DNA of 64,000 nt from Actinosynnema sp042752395 (GCF_042752395.1 NZ_JBHYXZ010000005.1:1-64000); one strand, 5' to 3'. Positions 8,955-18,054 are shown, counted from the first letter of the stretch. Program-made: numbers and translations. Notes: generated by a model not told the origin, from the letters alone.

Positions 8955-9365
8955 TCAGCGCCGCCGCCCGGCCTTCAGCGGCGCGACGTCGGCACCGTCG
9001 TGGGAACTGCGGCACTCGTCGGGCGTCACGGCCTCGACCGCCAACGTCAGCATGCCCTTCACCCCGGTGTAGATGCTCTCGCCCGCCGACGCCAGCGACG
9101 TGTGCACCCGGTTCGAGTCGGAGAAGTCCCGCTCGTCCTTCGTGCGCTTCTTCCCGACCTCCTCGGGCTTCGTCGCACTGCGCAGGTTGACCTCCAACCA
9201 CGCGGCCACTTCGGCGGGCGTGGTCAGGACCTCTTCCGGGGTGCGCTCCAACCGCTCGGCGCGCGGGGAGGCGTGGTCGAGTGACGTGTGCTCCACGTAC
9301 GCGTGCCAGTGCGTGTTGCGCAGCGACCACGTCTGCTCGATCGGCCAGTCCTCCTCGGTGCCCAT
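8955..9365 (-). CDS. Hypothetical soluble protein
   Basis: 136 residues if started at the ATG at 9365, only 4 bases after the stop of the ABC-F remnant; the longer frame would read into that remnant and is rejected. The sequence is hydrophilic, starts with an aromatic N-terminus (WSLRNTHWHAYVEH), and ends in a charged half containing KKRTKDERDFSDSN. No signal peptide or membrane segment. The tight spacing implies it was the second gene of an operon with an intact ABC-F gene. No family recognised. Confidence 0.5.
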   Translation of the reverse strand: MGTEEDWPIEQTWSLRNTHWHAYVEHTSLDHASPRAERLERTPEEVLTTPAEVAAWLEVNLRSATKPEEVGKKRTKDERDFSDSNRVHTSLASAGESIYTGVKGMLTLAVEAVTPDECRSSHDGADVAPLKAGRRR

Positions 9366-9369
9366 GCGC

Positions 9370-9603
9370 CTATCTTGCCAGGGTCCGCACGTCCAAGGTG
9401 TGGTCAACCCCCACCGCCGAAGCCAACTGCGGTCGTGGGTCACGAGCAGCGGACAGGTTCCCCGTGCCCTGCTTGCCGGCGAACGTGATGTTCTTGTCGC
9501 TTTCGTCGGACTTCGCGTTGCGCCGCCGCGCCGACGTCGAGGGTGGCCCCGCGAGCACGGTGCGCGGGCCGAACGACAGCGTGACGTCCCTGGCGCTCAA
9601 CAC
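9370..9603 (-). pseudogene. Remnant of an ABC-F ATPase gene
   Basis: From a GTG at 9603 the frame reads VLSARDVTLSFGPRTVLAG, the typical opening strand of an ABC-F protein, then jumps after about 19 residues to unrelated sequence with no Walker A. Near 9430-9450 the + strand complement encodes PLLVTHDR in one frame and QLASAVGVDHTLDVRTLAR in the next, which joined by a one-base shift resemble an ABC-F C-terminus (the H-switch SHDR/THDR region). ABC-F proteins are about 550 residues; about 78 codons remain. The central deletion could be genuine decay or collapse at the adjacent assembly join. Confidence 0.55.
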
Positions 9604-9977
9604 CGGCCGATCGTCACACGGGGACCGATCCGTTGGCGCGGCGCATCTCCGGCCCGGGACACGACGAGCCCAGGACACGACGAGGCCGGGACACGACGAG
9701 GGCCCCCCCCCCCCCCCGCACACCCCCCGGGCGGGGCCCCCAAAGTTCCCCCAATAACGTCCCCCCCCCCCCCACACCCCCCCACACAAGCTAGAGAAAA
9801 AAATCGNNNNNNNNNACCACAGACAACTAAAATATAAACCTCAAATATCGTGGGCTGCGACTTTGTTTTATAAGATACTGGCACACGACGCGGCCCCGCG
9901 CCCGGGGGGTACTACGGGGTGGGGGGGCCTCGTCTGTTCCCGAACTGACTGCCGCTCCCACCACGAAGCGACGACAC
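9604..9977. other. Assembly join with low-quality sequence
   Basis: The stretch contains three copies of a GGACACGACGAG motif (9657-9702), a run of C at about 9703-9718, further poly-C, nine Ns at 9807-9815, then about 80 bases of AT-rich sequence unlike anything else in the window. This looks like two poor contig ends joined by a nominal gap. No gene can be supported in it, and its true length is unknown. Confidence 0.85.
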
Positions 9978-9996
9978 TTAGGTTAGCCTAACTTCG
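9978..9996. promoter_or_regulatory. IdeR/DtxR-type iron box
   Basis: TTAGGTTAGCCTAAC at 9978-9992 plus four more bases match 16 of 19 positions of the IdeR consensus (TTAGGTTAGSCTAACCTAA, from memory). The site overlaps the TAA stop of the FetB-like gene. An operator at a 3' end points to a gene reading leftward whose body would lie in the poorly assembled stretch. Confidence 0.6.
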
Positions 9997-10742
9997 CCGA
10001 CCGCACCAGCCCTGCGCACCAGACCCCGCGCCACGAGTTCCACCACCACCGCGATCGCCACCGCCTCGACCGCCAGCAGGGCCAGCAGCACGACGAGCTG
10101 CAACGCCCCCGCCTGCCACACCGGCGCGCCGCCCAGCAGCATCCCGACGAACGCGCCGGGCAGCGTGACCAGGCCGACCGTGCGGGTCTGGTCGAGCGCC
10201 GGGATCAACGCCTCCGCGGCGGGCGTGCGGATCAGCTCCCGCACCGCGACCGGTTCGGTGAACCCGAGCGCCAGCGCCGCCTCGTACTCGCCGTGCCGGT
10301 CCCGCAGCGCGTCCAGCGCCCGCCGCACGGACAGCGTGGTGGCGGTCATCGCCCCGCCGATCAGGATGCCGCCGACCGGCACGAGCGCGATGCCCCGCAC
10401 CGGCACCAGCCCGCTCGCCACGAGCACCGCGAGGGCGGGCACGGTGCCGGCGAGGATCGCCGACGCCACCCACGCCCCGCGCCGGCCGGTCTTCGTGCGC
10501 GCGGCCGACGTGCCCGTCGCCACGCCCGCCATCAGCACCAGGAACGCCGCCGTGAGCGGCAACGACGCGAGCACCACCGTGATCACCACGGACACCGCGG
10601 CCAGCTGCGCGGTCGCCCGCACGGCCGCCCGCACCACGGGCCGGGGCGAGGCCAGCCGGGCCCACCGCACCACGGCGGCGGCGACGGCGGTGAAGCTCAG
10701 GCAGACGACGAGCAGCCGGACCCAGTCCGTCGCGATGACCAC
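9978..10742 (-). CDS. FetB/UPF0014-family ABC permease (possible iron exporter subunit)
   Basis: 254 residues with about seven membrane segments spread over the whole length. Family hallmarks seen are the GLVTLPGAFVGMLLGGAP stretch (about residue 190) and ALGFTEPVAVRELIRTPAAEALIP before it. E. coli FetB with the ATPase FetA exports iron. No FetA-type ATPase gene is adjacent here; one could be lost in the join immediately downstream. The gene starts at a GTG 10 bases after the stop of the MFS gene and probably shares its transcript. The iron box at its stop codon supports an iron link for the locus. Confidence 0.72.
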   Translation of the reverse strand: MVIATDWVRLLVVCLSFTAVAAAVVRWARLASPRPVVRAAVRATAQLAAVSVVITVVLASLPLTAAFLVLMAGVATGTSAARTKTGRRGAWVASAILAGTVPALAVLVASGLVPVRGIALVPVGGILIGGAMTATTLSVRRALDALRDRHGEYEAALALGFTEPVAVRELIRTPAAEALIPALDQTRTVGLVTLPGAFVGMLLGGAPVWQAGALQLVVLLALLAVEAVAIAVVVELVARGLVRRAGAVGEVRLT

Positions 10743-10752
10743 CGGACCATTG

Positions 10753-12075
10753 TCAGACCCGGGCGCGGCGGCGCAGGCCGAGGCGGGGTCCGGGCAGCTC
10801 CAGGCCGCCGCGCCGGGCCAGCACGATGCCGCCGGCCACCGCCGCGACGATCGACACCACGCCGCCCACGACCAGCGGGGCCCGCGCGGTGAAGTGCTCG
10901 GCCAGCCAGCCCATCACCGGGCCGCCGACGGGGTTGCCGCCCAGGAACACCAGCATGTAGAGGCCCATGACCCGGCCGCGCATGGCGGGCGACACGGACA
11001 GCTGCACGGTCGCGTTGGCGGTCGTGGTGAACGTCATCATGGCGATGCCGACCGGGATCAGCGCCAGGCCCGACAGCCACATCGTCGGCATCAGGCCGAC
11101 CACGACCTCCAGCACGCCGAACGCGAGCGCGCCCACGATCAGCAGCCTCAGCCGCGGCTTGCCGCGGGCGCTGCGCTTGGCCGCCAGGGTCGCGCCGGCC
11201 AGCGTGCCGACCGCGAGCATGGTGGACAGCAGGCCGTAGGCGTCGGCGTCGCCGCCGAAGGTGTTGCGCGCCAGGACGGCCAGCGTGACGTAGAAGTTGA
11301 GCCCGAACGTGCTGATGAAGAACACCAGGCACAGCAGGATGACCAGGTCGGCGCGCTTGCGCACGTACCGCAGCCCTTCCCGCAGCTGGCCCTTCTCCCG
11401 CGGCACGGGGTCGCCGCGGTGCAGCTCGGACGCGCGCATCAGCAGCAGGCCGGCCAGCACGCCGAGGAAGCTGATGGCGTTGATGAGGAACACCCAGCCG
11501 GTGCCCACGAAGATGATCATCACGCCGGCGACCGCCGGGCCGACCATCCGGGCCAGGTTGAACGTCATCGCGTTCAGCGCCACCGCGTTGGTGAGCTGGT
11601 CGCGGCCGACCATCTCGACCACGAAGCTCTGCCGCACCGGGGTCTCCACCGCGGACACCGCGCCGAGCAGCAGGCACAGCAGGTAGACGTGCCACAGCTC
11701 GACCACGCCGGTGACGTCGAGCAGGCCCAGGGTCAGCGCGCAGAGCCCGAGGCCGGTCTCCAGCACGAGCAGCAGCTTGCGCTTGTCCATCCGGTCGGCG
11801 AGCACGCCCGCCCACAGCGACAGCAGCAGCGTGGGCGCGAACTGGAGCGCGGCGGCGATGCCGAGGGCGACCGGGGAGCCGTCGGACAGCTCCAGCACGA
11901 GCCAGTCCTGGGCGACGCGCTGCATCCACAGGCCGACGAGCGAGACGACCTGGCCGGAGGCGTAGAGGCGGTAGTTGCGGACGCGGAGCGAGCCGAACAT
12001 GCGACTGCGTGGCGGGGGTGCGGCTGCGTTGCGTTCGACCTGGTCCGTCTCTGCACCACCCGCGTACGCCGGCAC
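10753..12075 (-). CDS. MFS exporter, EntS-like (MFS_3) family
   Basis: 440 residues, twelve predicted membrane helices. The first cytoplasmic loop has the MFS motif A form GVLADRMDKRKLL (about residue 92), and PVRQSFVVEMVGRDQLTNAVALN (split over two lines of helix 5 and its loop) is typical of the EntS/MFS_3 group that exports siderophores and drugs. It starts with a GTG only 4 bases after the MarR stop, so it is almost certainly under that regulator's control. Followed by the FetB-like gene. Iron or xenobiotic export are both possible; the nearby iron box slightly favours the first. Confidence 0.8.
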   Translation of the reverse strand: MPAYAGGAETDQVERNAAAPPPRSRMFGSLRVRNYRLYASGQVVSLVGLWMQRVAQDWLVLELSDGSPVALGIAAALQFAPTLLLSLWAGVLADRMDKRKLLLVLETGLGLCALTLGLLDVTGVVELWHVYLLCLLLGAVSAVETPVRQSFVVEMVGRDQLTNAVALNAMTFNLARMVGPAVAGVMIIFVGTGWVFLINAISFLGVLAGLLLMRASELHRGDPVPREKGQLREGLRYVRKRADLVILLCLVFFISTFGLNFYVTLAVLARNTFGGDADAYGLLSTMLAVGTLAGATLAAKRSARGKPRLRLLIVGALAFGVLEVVVGLMPTMWLSGLALIPVGIAMMTFTTTANATVQLSVSPAMRGRVMGLYMLVFLGGNPVGGPVMGWLAEHFTARAPLVVGGVVSIVAAVAGGIVLARRGGLELPGPRLGLRRRARV

Positions 12076-12079
12076 TTCG

Positions 12080-12511
12080 TTACTGCCCCGCCATCCTGTC
12101 GATGATCCCGGCGGCGCGCGACAGCACGCCCCGTTCCTCCGGTGTCAGCTCGGCCAGCCGCTTGTCCAGCCAGGCTTCGCGGGCGGACACCTCTTCGTTG
12201 ATGTAGTTCAGCCCCGCCTCGCTCAGCTCCACGATGGCCTGCCGGCCGTCGGTGGGGTGGGGGCGGCGCGTGGCGAACCCGTACTCCTCCAGGGCCGCTA
12301 TCACCCTGGTCATCGACGGGGGCTGGACGCCTTCCCTGGCGGCCAGCTCGCCCGGCGTCAGGGGTCCGCACTTGTGCAACGTGGACAGCGCGGACACCTG
12401 GGTGAGCGAGATCGTGGAGTTCACCCGTTGCGCGCGGAGCCTGCGGTTGAGCCGGATGATGGCCAGTCGCAGCCGACTCGCCAGTCCCGCCTCAGCCTCG
12501 GTCTCCGTCAC
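12080..12511 (-). CDS. MarR-family transcriptional regulator
   Basis: 143 residues. The winged helix-turn-helix is clear: STLHKCGPLTPGELAAREGVQ, with the recognition helix SMTRVIAALEEYG and wing RRPHPTDGRQ (about residues 49-95), the standard MarR D-x-R motif being TDGR. The GTG at 12511 is chosen because a TATGCT hexamer (12518-12523) ends 6 bases before it, which suits a leaderless mRNA; the ATG at 12544 lies upstream of that promoter. It probably represses itself and the MFS gene 4 bases downstream. It matches Rv0880 in length and position. Confidence 0.85.
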   Translation of the reverse strand: MTETEAEAGLASRLRLAIIRLNRRLRAQRVNSTISLTQVSALSTLHKCGPLTPGELAAREGVQPPSMTRVIAALEEYGFATRRPHPTDGRQAIVELSEAGLNYINEEVSAREAWLDKRLAELTPEERGVLSRAAGIIDRMAGQ

Positions 12512-12561
12512 GTAGTTAGCATACCTCACGATCTCTGCGCCCATCGTGTGAACTTGCCCAT

Positions 12562-14046
12562 TCAGTTGCCGAGAACGGCCTGGATGGGGCCGATCGCGAA
12601 GTAGACGACGAACGCGGCGGCCACGACCCACATCAGCGGGTGCACGCTGCGCGCACGGCCGGTGAGCGCCCGCAGCACCACGTAGCTCACGAAGCCCGCG
12701 CCGATGCCGTTGGCGATCGAGTACGTGAACGGCATCACCACGATGGTGAGGAACGCGGGCAGGCCGACGGAGAAGTCGGCGAAGTCGATCTCCTTCACCT
12801 GCATGATCATCAGCGCGCCGACGATGACCAGCGCGGGCGCCGCCGCCTCGATCGGCACCACCGAGTACAGCGGGGTGAGGAACATGGCGGCGAGGAACAG
12901 CAGGCCGGTGACGATGTTCGCCAGGCCGGTCCGCGCGCCCTCGGCGATGCCGGACGCCGACTCGACGAAGACGGTGTTGGACGACGAGGACGCCGCGCCG
13001 CCCGCGACCGCGCCGAGGCCGTCCACGAACAGCGCCTTCGACACGCCCGGCAGCTGGCCGTCCTTGCCGATGAGCCCGCCCTCCTTGCCCAGGCCGGTCA
13101 TGGTGCCGACGGTGTCGAAGAAGTCGGTGAGCACGAGCGTGAACACCAGCAGCGCGGCGGTCAGCGCGGGCACCCGGGTCCACGCGCCGAACGACACGTC
13201 GCCCAGCAGCGACAGGTCCGGCAGGCCGAACACCTGCTCGGGCAGCGCCGGGTAGCCGAGGTTCCAGCCGGCCGGGTTGGTGCCCTGCGAGGGGCCCGCC
13301 TGCACGATCGCCTCCAGCACGATGGACAGCACGGTGGCCGCCAGCACGCCGATCAGGATCGCGCCCTTGACCTTGCGCGCCACGAGGATGCCGGTGACGA
13401 CCAGGCCGACCACGAACACGAACGTCGGCCACGACGCGATGGACCCGTTGATGCCCAGGCCGACCGGCACGGTGGTGCCCGCCGCGTCCGGCACCCGGCG
13501 CACGAACCCGGCGTCCACCAGGCCGATGAAGCAGATGAACAGGCCGATGCCGACCGCGATGGCCGCCTTCAGCTCGGCCGGCACCGCGTTGAACACCGCC
13601 GTGCGCACGCCCGTGACCACGAGCAGGAGCACCACCAGGCCGTTGACCACGACCAGGCCCATGGCCTCGGGCCACGACATCTGCGGCACGATCGTGACGG
13701 CCACGAACGAGTTGATGCCGAGGCCGGTGGCCAGCGCGAACGGGTAGTTCGCGACGAGTCCGAACAGGATCGTCATGACGCCCGCGACCAGCGCCGTGAC
13801 CGCCGCCACCTGCGGGATGGTGAGGATGTTGCCGAGGACGTCCACCTTCGCGCCGGGGTCGTCGGCGGCGAAGCTGCCCAGGATCAGCGGGTTCAGCACG
13901 ACGATGTAGGCCATGGTCACGAACGTGACCAGCCCGCCGCGCACCTCCCGGCCGACCGTCGAGCCGCGTTCGGAGATCTTGAAGAACCCGTCCAGCCTGG
14001 AGCGGGCCGGGGGTGTCGGCGCGGCGGGTGTGTCGGCGGTCGCCAT
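12562..14046 (-). CDS. NCS2-family purine permease (AzgA-like)
   Basis: 494 residues, about 13 membrane segments. The ATG at 14046 follows GAGGAGA; the upstream extension of the frame is rejected because it runs antisense to DUF2530. Family marks include GLVTFVTMAYIVVLNP (about 40), the helix-breaking NSFVAVTIV region and LTDFFDTVGTMTGLG (about 305), typical of AzgA/PbuG-type hypoxanthine, guanine or adenine transporters. Proton-coupled uptake is expected. It lies 50 bases from the MarR start and is divergent from DUF2530. Confidence 0.85.
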   Translation of the reverse strand: MATADTPAAPTPPARSRLDGFFKISERGSTVGREVRGGLVTFVTMAYIVVLNPLILGSFAADDPGAKVDVLGNILTIPQVAAVTALVAGVMTILFGLVANYPFALATGLGINSFVAVTIVPQMSWPEAMGLVVVNGLVVLLLVVTGVRTAVFNAVPAELKAAIAVGIGLFICFIGLVDAGFVRRVPDAAGTTVPVGLGINGSIASWPTFVFVVGLVVTGILVARKVKGAILIGVLAATVLSIVLEAIVQAGPSQGTNPAGWNLGYPALPEQVFGLPDLSLLGDVSFGAWTRVPALTAALLVFTLVLTDFFDTVGTMTGLGKEGGLIGKDGQLPGVSKALFVDGLGAVAGGAASSSSNTVFVESASGIAEGARTGLANIVTGLLFLAAMFLTPLYSVVPIEAAAPALVIVGALMIMQVKEIDFADFSVGLPAFLTIVVMPFTYSIANGIGAGFVSYVVLRALTGRARSVHPLMWVVAAAFVVYFAIGPIQAVLGN

Positions 14047-14121
14047 CTCGTCTCCTCGATCGGTGGTGCGGAGCAGGCAGAGCGTGCCCCACCTGTGTTT
14101 CGGCCAGGTAGCCTGCCCGAC

Positions 14122-14388
14122 GTGGCCGAACAGGACGCGACACCCCTCCCGCCCCCGCCCCCGCTGCCGCCGAGGCTGACCGACCCGGTGCCCGTGGTCG
14201 TGGTCGGCACGGCGCTGTGGTTCCTCGCCGCGGTCGGCGTGGCGTTGTTCGGGGACGCGCCGCTGGTGGCGTGGACGTGCGTGGCCGGCGGTGTCCTGGG
14301 GATCATCGGCTACGGCATCTTCGCCTGGCAACGCTCCGCCGCGCGCCGGGGCAGCCGGACCGCCCAGCACGGCCAGGGCCTGGAGTAG
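14122..14388 (+). CDS. DUF2530-type small membrane protein
   Basis: 88 residues from a GTG. A proline-rich start (PLPPPPPLPPRL) precedes two membrane helices (about 22-42 and 48-67) and a basic tail (AARRGSRTAQHGQGLE). TAGCCT at 14109-14114 sits 7 bases before the GTG, implying a leaderless transcript. The gene corresponds to Rv0879c in the syntenic block and is convergent with the sacsin-like gene, only one base separating the stops. Function unknown. Confidence 0.7.
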   Translation: MAEQDATPLPPPPPLPPRLTDPVPVVVVGTALWFLAAVGVALFGDAPLVAWTCVAGGVLGIIGYGIFAWQRSAARRGSRTAQHGQGLE

Positions 14389-14389
14389 C

Positions 14390-17218
14390 TCAGCCCAGCA
14401 GGACCGCGGGCGTCGGGTCGGCGATCAGGGCCGCGAACGTGTGCCGGTCGTCCCAGCGACCCGTGGTCCACGCCAGGGCGCGCGCCAGGCCCTCGGGGGT
14501 GTCGGCGGCGTGCGGGACGCCGTCCTGCACCCACCACGACACCGAGTGCTCCGCGCCCTCGGCCGCCACGACCAGGTCGTCGTGCACGACCAGCGCCCCG
14601 CCCGGCAGCTCGACGCCGAGCAGGTCGCACGCCAGCCGCACCGCGCCCAGCTCCGACCACACCACCTCGTCGCCCTCGCCGACCACGTGCCCGGAGACCT
14701 CCTCCGAGGCGAGCGGCAGGGCGAGCAGCTCGGCCAGCTCGGCCGCGGCCCCCGAGGAGGCCAGCACCTGGGCCGGCGGCAGCACGCCCAGCAGCCACGG
14801 CTGGTCGAGCACCAGCACGTCGTCGGCGGGCTCCGCGGCGCCGGTCAGCACCCGCACCCGGTCCGGCGGCTCGACGCTCACCGAGTCGGCCACCTCGGCC
14901 AGCAGCGCGTGCACCCGCAGCACCAGCGCGTCGGACAGCTTGCGGGCCGGGTCGCCGAGCCGCGCGATCAGGTCGGCCACGTCGTCGGAGTCCTCCACCG
15001 ACAACGACGTGCGCACCCCGGCGGCGGCCAGCACGTGCGGCGGCACGTCGACCGCCGGCACCACGTCGTACAGCCCTTCCAGCGCGTCGGCGTCGGGCAG
15101 CCGCCACGACCCGAGCGGCACGCCGTCGATCGTCGCGTACCGGGCCAGCCACCAGCCCGTGTAGCCGTCCGGCTCGGTCACCGCGCGCCACGCGGCCGGG
15201 TCGGCGGCCATCATCGCCAACGCCCGCGGCCACCGGTCGCGGGCCACCAGGTCCAGGTCGCGGATGCCGAGCACGCGCGCGGGCGGCACGTCGAACGCGT
15301 CCCACCAGTAGCCCTCGTCGGCCAGGTCGTGGTCGGGTTCGGTGGGCGAGTCGTCCTCGACCACGGTGAACCCGTCGATCACGCCGACGTCGGTCAGCAC
15401 CGACCGGGGCCACTCGGCGGCCACGGACGCGTCGAGCACGCCGAACGGCGCGTCGTCCTCCAGCACCTCCAGCAGCCGCGAGTCCGGCAGCACCAGCTCG
15501 TCGGCGCGCCGCCACTCGCCGTCCGCCGAGGGCAGGGCCAGCTCCGCGAGCCACGGCCGCCCGCCGGCCCGCGACACGAGCCGCAGCACGGTGCGCACCA
15601 GCTCGAGGCCGTCCGGCGCGGGGTCGTCCAGGCTGCGGTGCACGGCCTCGCGCACCGCGTCGGAGTCCAGCAGCTCGGCCGGGCCGGCCTCGGTCGCGCC
15701 CAGTCGCAGCAGCAGCGGGTGCGCCGCCTCCGGGTGCGCGATCCGCAGGCCTGGCACCGAGAACAGGTCCGCGTCGGTGCCGACCAGCACGCCGCGCGGG
15801 CTGCTCACGAGCCGGCCGTCCACCAGCGGCACCGGCAGGCTGCCCAGCTCCTCGCGCGCGGTCGAGTCGACGTCCGCGACCGGGGTCAGCGCGTCGTACA
15901 CCTGGCGCCACCACGCCGGGTCGCCGCCGACCCCGGCCAGCGCGGCGACCACTTCGGACACGCCGAGCCGCGGCACGTCCAGCGCCGCCAACGCCTTCGC
16001 GTGCGGCGGCAGCGTCAGCTCGTAGTCCAGCAGGCCGGGGACCACGTCCTCCAGCAGCTCGACCAGCTCGAACGACGCCAGGTCGAGCACCTTCGCGGTC
16101 GCCGGCGCGGCCCACTCGCCGTCGGCCAGCGGCAGCCACGGCGCGGTGCGCAACGCGGCCAGGATCCCGGCCCGCAGCCGGTCATCCACTTCGGACAGCG
16201 GGAAGCCGGGCAGCGGCACCAGCGACGTCCGCTCCACCGCGGGCAGCTTCACCACCAGGTCCGGGTACGCCTCGGCCGCCCGCTCCAGCACGAACGACGC
16301 CGCCGCGCCCGCCAGCACCCGCCGCCGCGACGGCTCCACCGGCAGCGTCGCGATCAGCCGCGCGGGCAGCGACAGCTTCTCGTCGGTCGGCGTGGGCGCG
16401 TGCAGCACGTCGCCGGACAGCGGCTCGTCCATCGGCCACGCCCAGCACACCGACCACTGCGGCCGCGACTCGACCCCGGCGACCAGCTCGGCGGGCAGCT
16501 CGCCGCCGACCCGGTGCACCAGCCACCGCTGCTCGCCGGACGGCCCGGTCAGCACCACGACCCCGTCGGCCTCGGACCGCTCCCACGCGTCGTCGCCGAC
16601 CTCGACCCGGCGCAGCCCCGGCAGGGCGAGCAGCAGGTCCGGCACCTGGGCCGCGAACTCGGCCAGCAGGCCGTCCGCGGGCGCCTTCAACGGCAGCCGC
16701 ACCTCGGTGTCGAAGCCGTCCGGCAGGTCCGCCTCGTCGGACGGCCACACCAGCCGCAGCACCGGCACGTCACCACCGCGGGCGGACGCCAGCGACGGCA
16801 CCGCCTCCCGGGTGCGGGCGGCGGAGAACGCCACCGCCCCCGACCTCGACACCACGCGCGGCTCGTCGGTCACCGCCAGCACGGCCGCGAACCCCACGCC
16901 GAACTGCCCCACCGTGTCGGCGGCCTTCGACGACGCGCGCAACGACGCCAGCGCCGCCACCCCGGCCGCGTCCAGCGGCGCGCCGGTGTTCGCGGCCCGC
17001 AGCTCGTCGCCCACCAGGGACAGCCGCAGCACGCCGGGCTCGTCGCCCGCCGCGTCGGACGCGTTCTGCGCCAGCTCCACCGGCAGCCGGTCGCGGTACC
17101 CGCCGAGCCGCAGGTCCTCCTCGGCGTTGGCGTCCTCCCGGAACCGGGTGGGCGAGCCGCGCCACGCGGCCAGCACCGACTCGCGCAGCGCCTCGGTGCC
17201 GAACGGGTCCGCGGTCAC
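14390..17218 (-). CDS. Sacsin-like protein with N-terminal Hsp90-type ATPase domain
   Basis: 942 residues from a GTG sharing GTGA with the preceding gene's stop. The first ~170 residues carry a GHKL/Hsp90-type ATP fold: ELAQNASDA (N-box, about residue 40), DELRAANTGAPL (D-x-x-x-x-NTG motif) and TVGQFGVGFAAVLAVTD (G-box). The remaining ~770 residues are leucine- and acid-rich without membrane segments or recognised domains. Bacterial sacsin-like proteins are presumed ATP-dependent chaperones or scaffolds; client unknown. The 4-base overlap with DUF3027 says the two products are made together, a link worth testing. Confidence 0.75.
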   Translation of the reverse strand: MTADPFGTEALRESVLAAWRGSPTRFREDANAEEDLRLGGYRDRLPVELAQNASDAAGDEPGVLRLSLVGDELRAANTGAPLDAAGVAALASLRASSKAADTVGQFGVGFAAVLAVTDEPRVVSRSGAVAFSAARTREAVPSLASARGGDVPVLRLVWPSDEADLPDGFDTEVRLPLKAPADGLLAEFAAQVPDLLLALPGLRRVEVGDDAWERSEADGVVVLTGPSGEQRWLVHRVGGELPAELVAGVESRPQWSVCWAWPMDEPLSGDVLHAPTPTDEKLSLPARLIATLPVEPSRRRVLAGAAASFVLERAAEAYPDLVVKLPAVERTSLVPLPGFPLSEVDDRLRAGILAALRTAPWLPLADGEWAAPATAKVLDLASFELVELLEDVVPGLLDYELTLPPHAKALAALDVPRLGVSEVVAALAGVGGDPAWWRQVYDALTPVADVDSTAREELGSLPVPLVDGRLVSSPRGVLVGTDADLFSVPGLRIAHPEAAHPLLLRLGATEAGPAELLDSDAVREAVHRSLDDPAPDGLELVRTVLRLVSRAGGRPWLAELALPSADGEWRRADELVLPDSRLLEVLEDDAPFGVLDASVAAEWPRSVLTDVGVIDGFTVVEDDSPTEPDHDLADEGYWWDAFDVPPARVLGIRDLDLVARDRWPRALAMMAADPAAWRAVTEPDGYTGWWLARYATIDGVPLGSWRLPDADALEGLYDVVPAVDVPPHVLAAAGVRTSLSVEDSDDVADLIARLGDPARKLSDALVLRVHALLAEVADSVSVEPPDRVRVLTGAAEPADDVLVLDQPWLLGVLPPAQVLASSGAAAELAELLALPLASEEVSGHVVGEGDEVVWSELGAVRLACDLLGVELPGGALVVHDDLVVAAEGAEHSVSWWVQDGVPHAADTPEGLARALAWTTGRWDDRHTFAALIADPTPAVLLG

Positions 17219-17997
17219 TTCCCGCTCTCGTCGGCCGGCGCGGCGTTGGCCTCCACGTCGAGCACCGCGTCGTCGTAGACGACCTCGGCGACCGGCACCA
17301 GCGGGCCGCCCTCGACCTCCACCTCCGAGTGCGCGCCGCAGCCGTACTCCACGTGCACCACGTGCCCGTCGGCCGGCGTCAGCTCGTTCGCGCACACCCC
17401 GAAGGCGGCGCCGAGCGACCCGGCGATCCGGGTGTAGAAGCCGCAGGTCCCGCAGGTGGCGGGGGCGCTGCGGGCCATCTCGCTGCGCGGCCCGAAGTCA
17501 CCGCCGTGCCAGCGCTGGGCGGCGTCCAGCACGCCCTCGCGGGACAGCACCCGCACCCGGCCGAGGCCCACCTCCCGGGCGACCTCCTCGACCGCCGGGT
17601 CGTCGGAGGCGACGTACCCCGGCGCGAGGCGCGGGTCGTCCTCCGGCGCGGGCAGCAGGTCGCCGACGCCCAGGTCGCCCGCCCGCACCCGCTCGTGCCA
17701 CGGCACCCACTCGGGCGCGACCAAGGCGTCGTCGCCGGGCAGCAGCACGACCTCGCTCACCGACAGCGGCGTGCCGGGGCCCGCGAACGCGACCGTGACG
17801 GCCCAGTTCCAGCCGCGGTAGCCCGCGTGCTCGGCCTCGAACAGGTGAGTGGCCGACACCTCGTCCTCGGCGATGGTGCCCACGTGGTCGCCGACGCGTT
17901 CCGCGCCCGCCTCCTCTTGCGCGGCGGCTCGGGCGAGCCGGACTGCCGCGGGGTCGGCGAGCGCTGGATCGGGCTGCTGGGTCGGCGTGGCGGTCAC
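17215..17997 (-). CDS. DUF3027-type protein with cysteine pairs
   Basis: 260 residues. The GTG at 17997 is preferred to the upstream ATG because CACAAT (18004-18009) ends 6 bases before it. The N-terminal half contains YRGWNWAVTVAF, and the C-terminal part has CGTCGFYTRIAGSLG, then CANELTPADG and YGCGAHSEV, giving four to five Cys/His that could hold a zinc. Corresponds to Rv0877 by size and place (from memory), from which the DUF3027 name is inferred. Operonic with the sacsin-like gene. Function unknown. Confidence 0.7.
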   Translation of the reverse strand: MTATPTQQPDPALADPAAVRLARAAAQEEAGAERVGDHVGTIAEDEVSATHLFEAEHAGYRGWNWAVTVAFAGPGTPLSVSEVVLLPGDDALVAPEWVPWHERVRAGDLGVGDLLPAPEDDPRLAPGYVASDDPAVEEVAREVGLGRVRVLSREGVLDAAQRWHGGDFGPRSEMARSAPATCGTCGFYTRIAGSLGAAFGVCANELTPADGHVVHVEYGCGAHSEVEVEGGPLVPVAEVVYDDAVLDVEANAAPADESGK

Positions 17998-18054
17998 GGG
18001 TGAATTGTGCCGCACGTCTTCGCAGCCCCGTGCACACGTGCCACCCTTTCGGAC

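Noticed and set aside
12640..14388. 582-codon open frame on + strand covering the purine permease
   Set aside because: Only its last 89 codons (DUF2530) are real; the rest is the His/Asp/Arg-rich antisense of the permease gene.
14291..17278. 995-codon open frame on + strand
   Set aside because: Antisense to the sacsin-like gene; Arg/His/Gly/Gln-rich composition with no motifs is typical of shadow frames in high-GC DNA.
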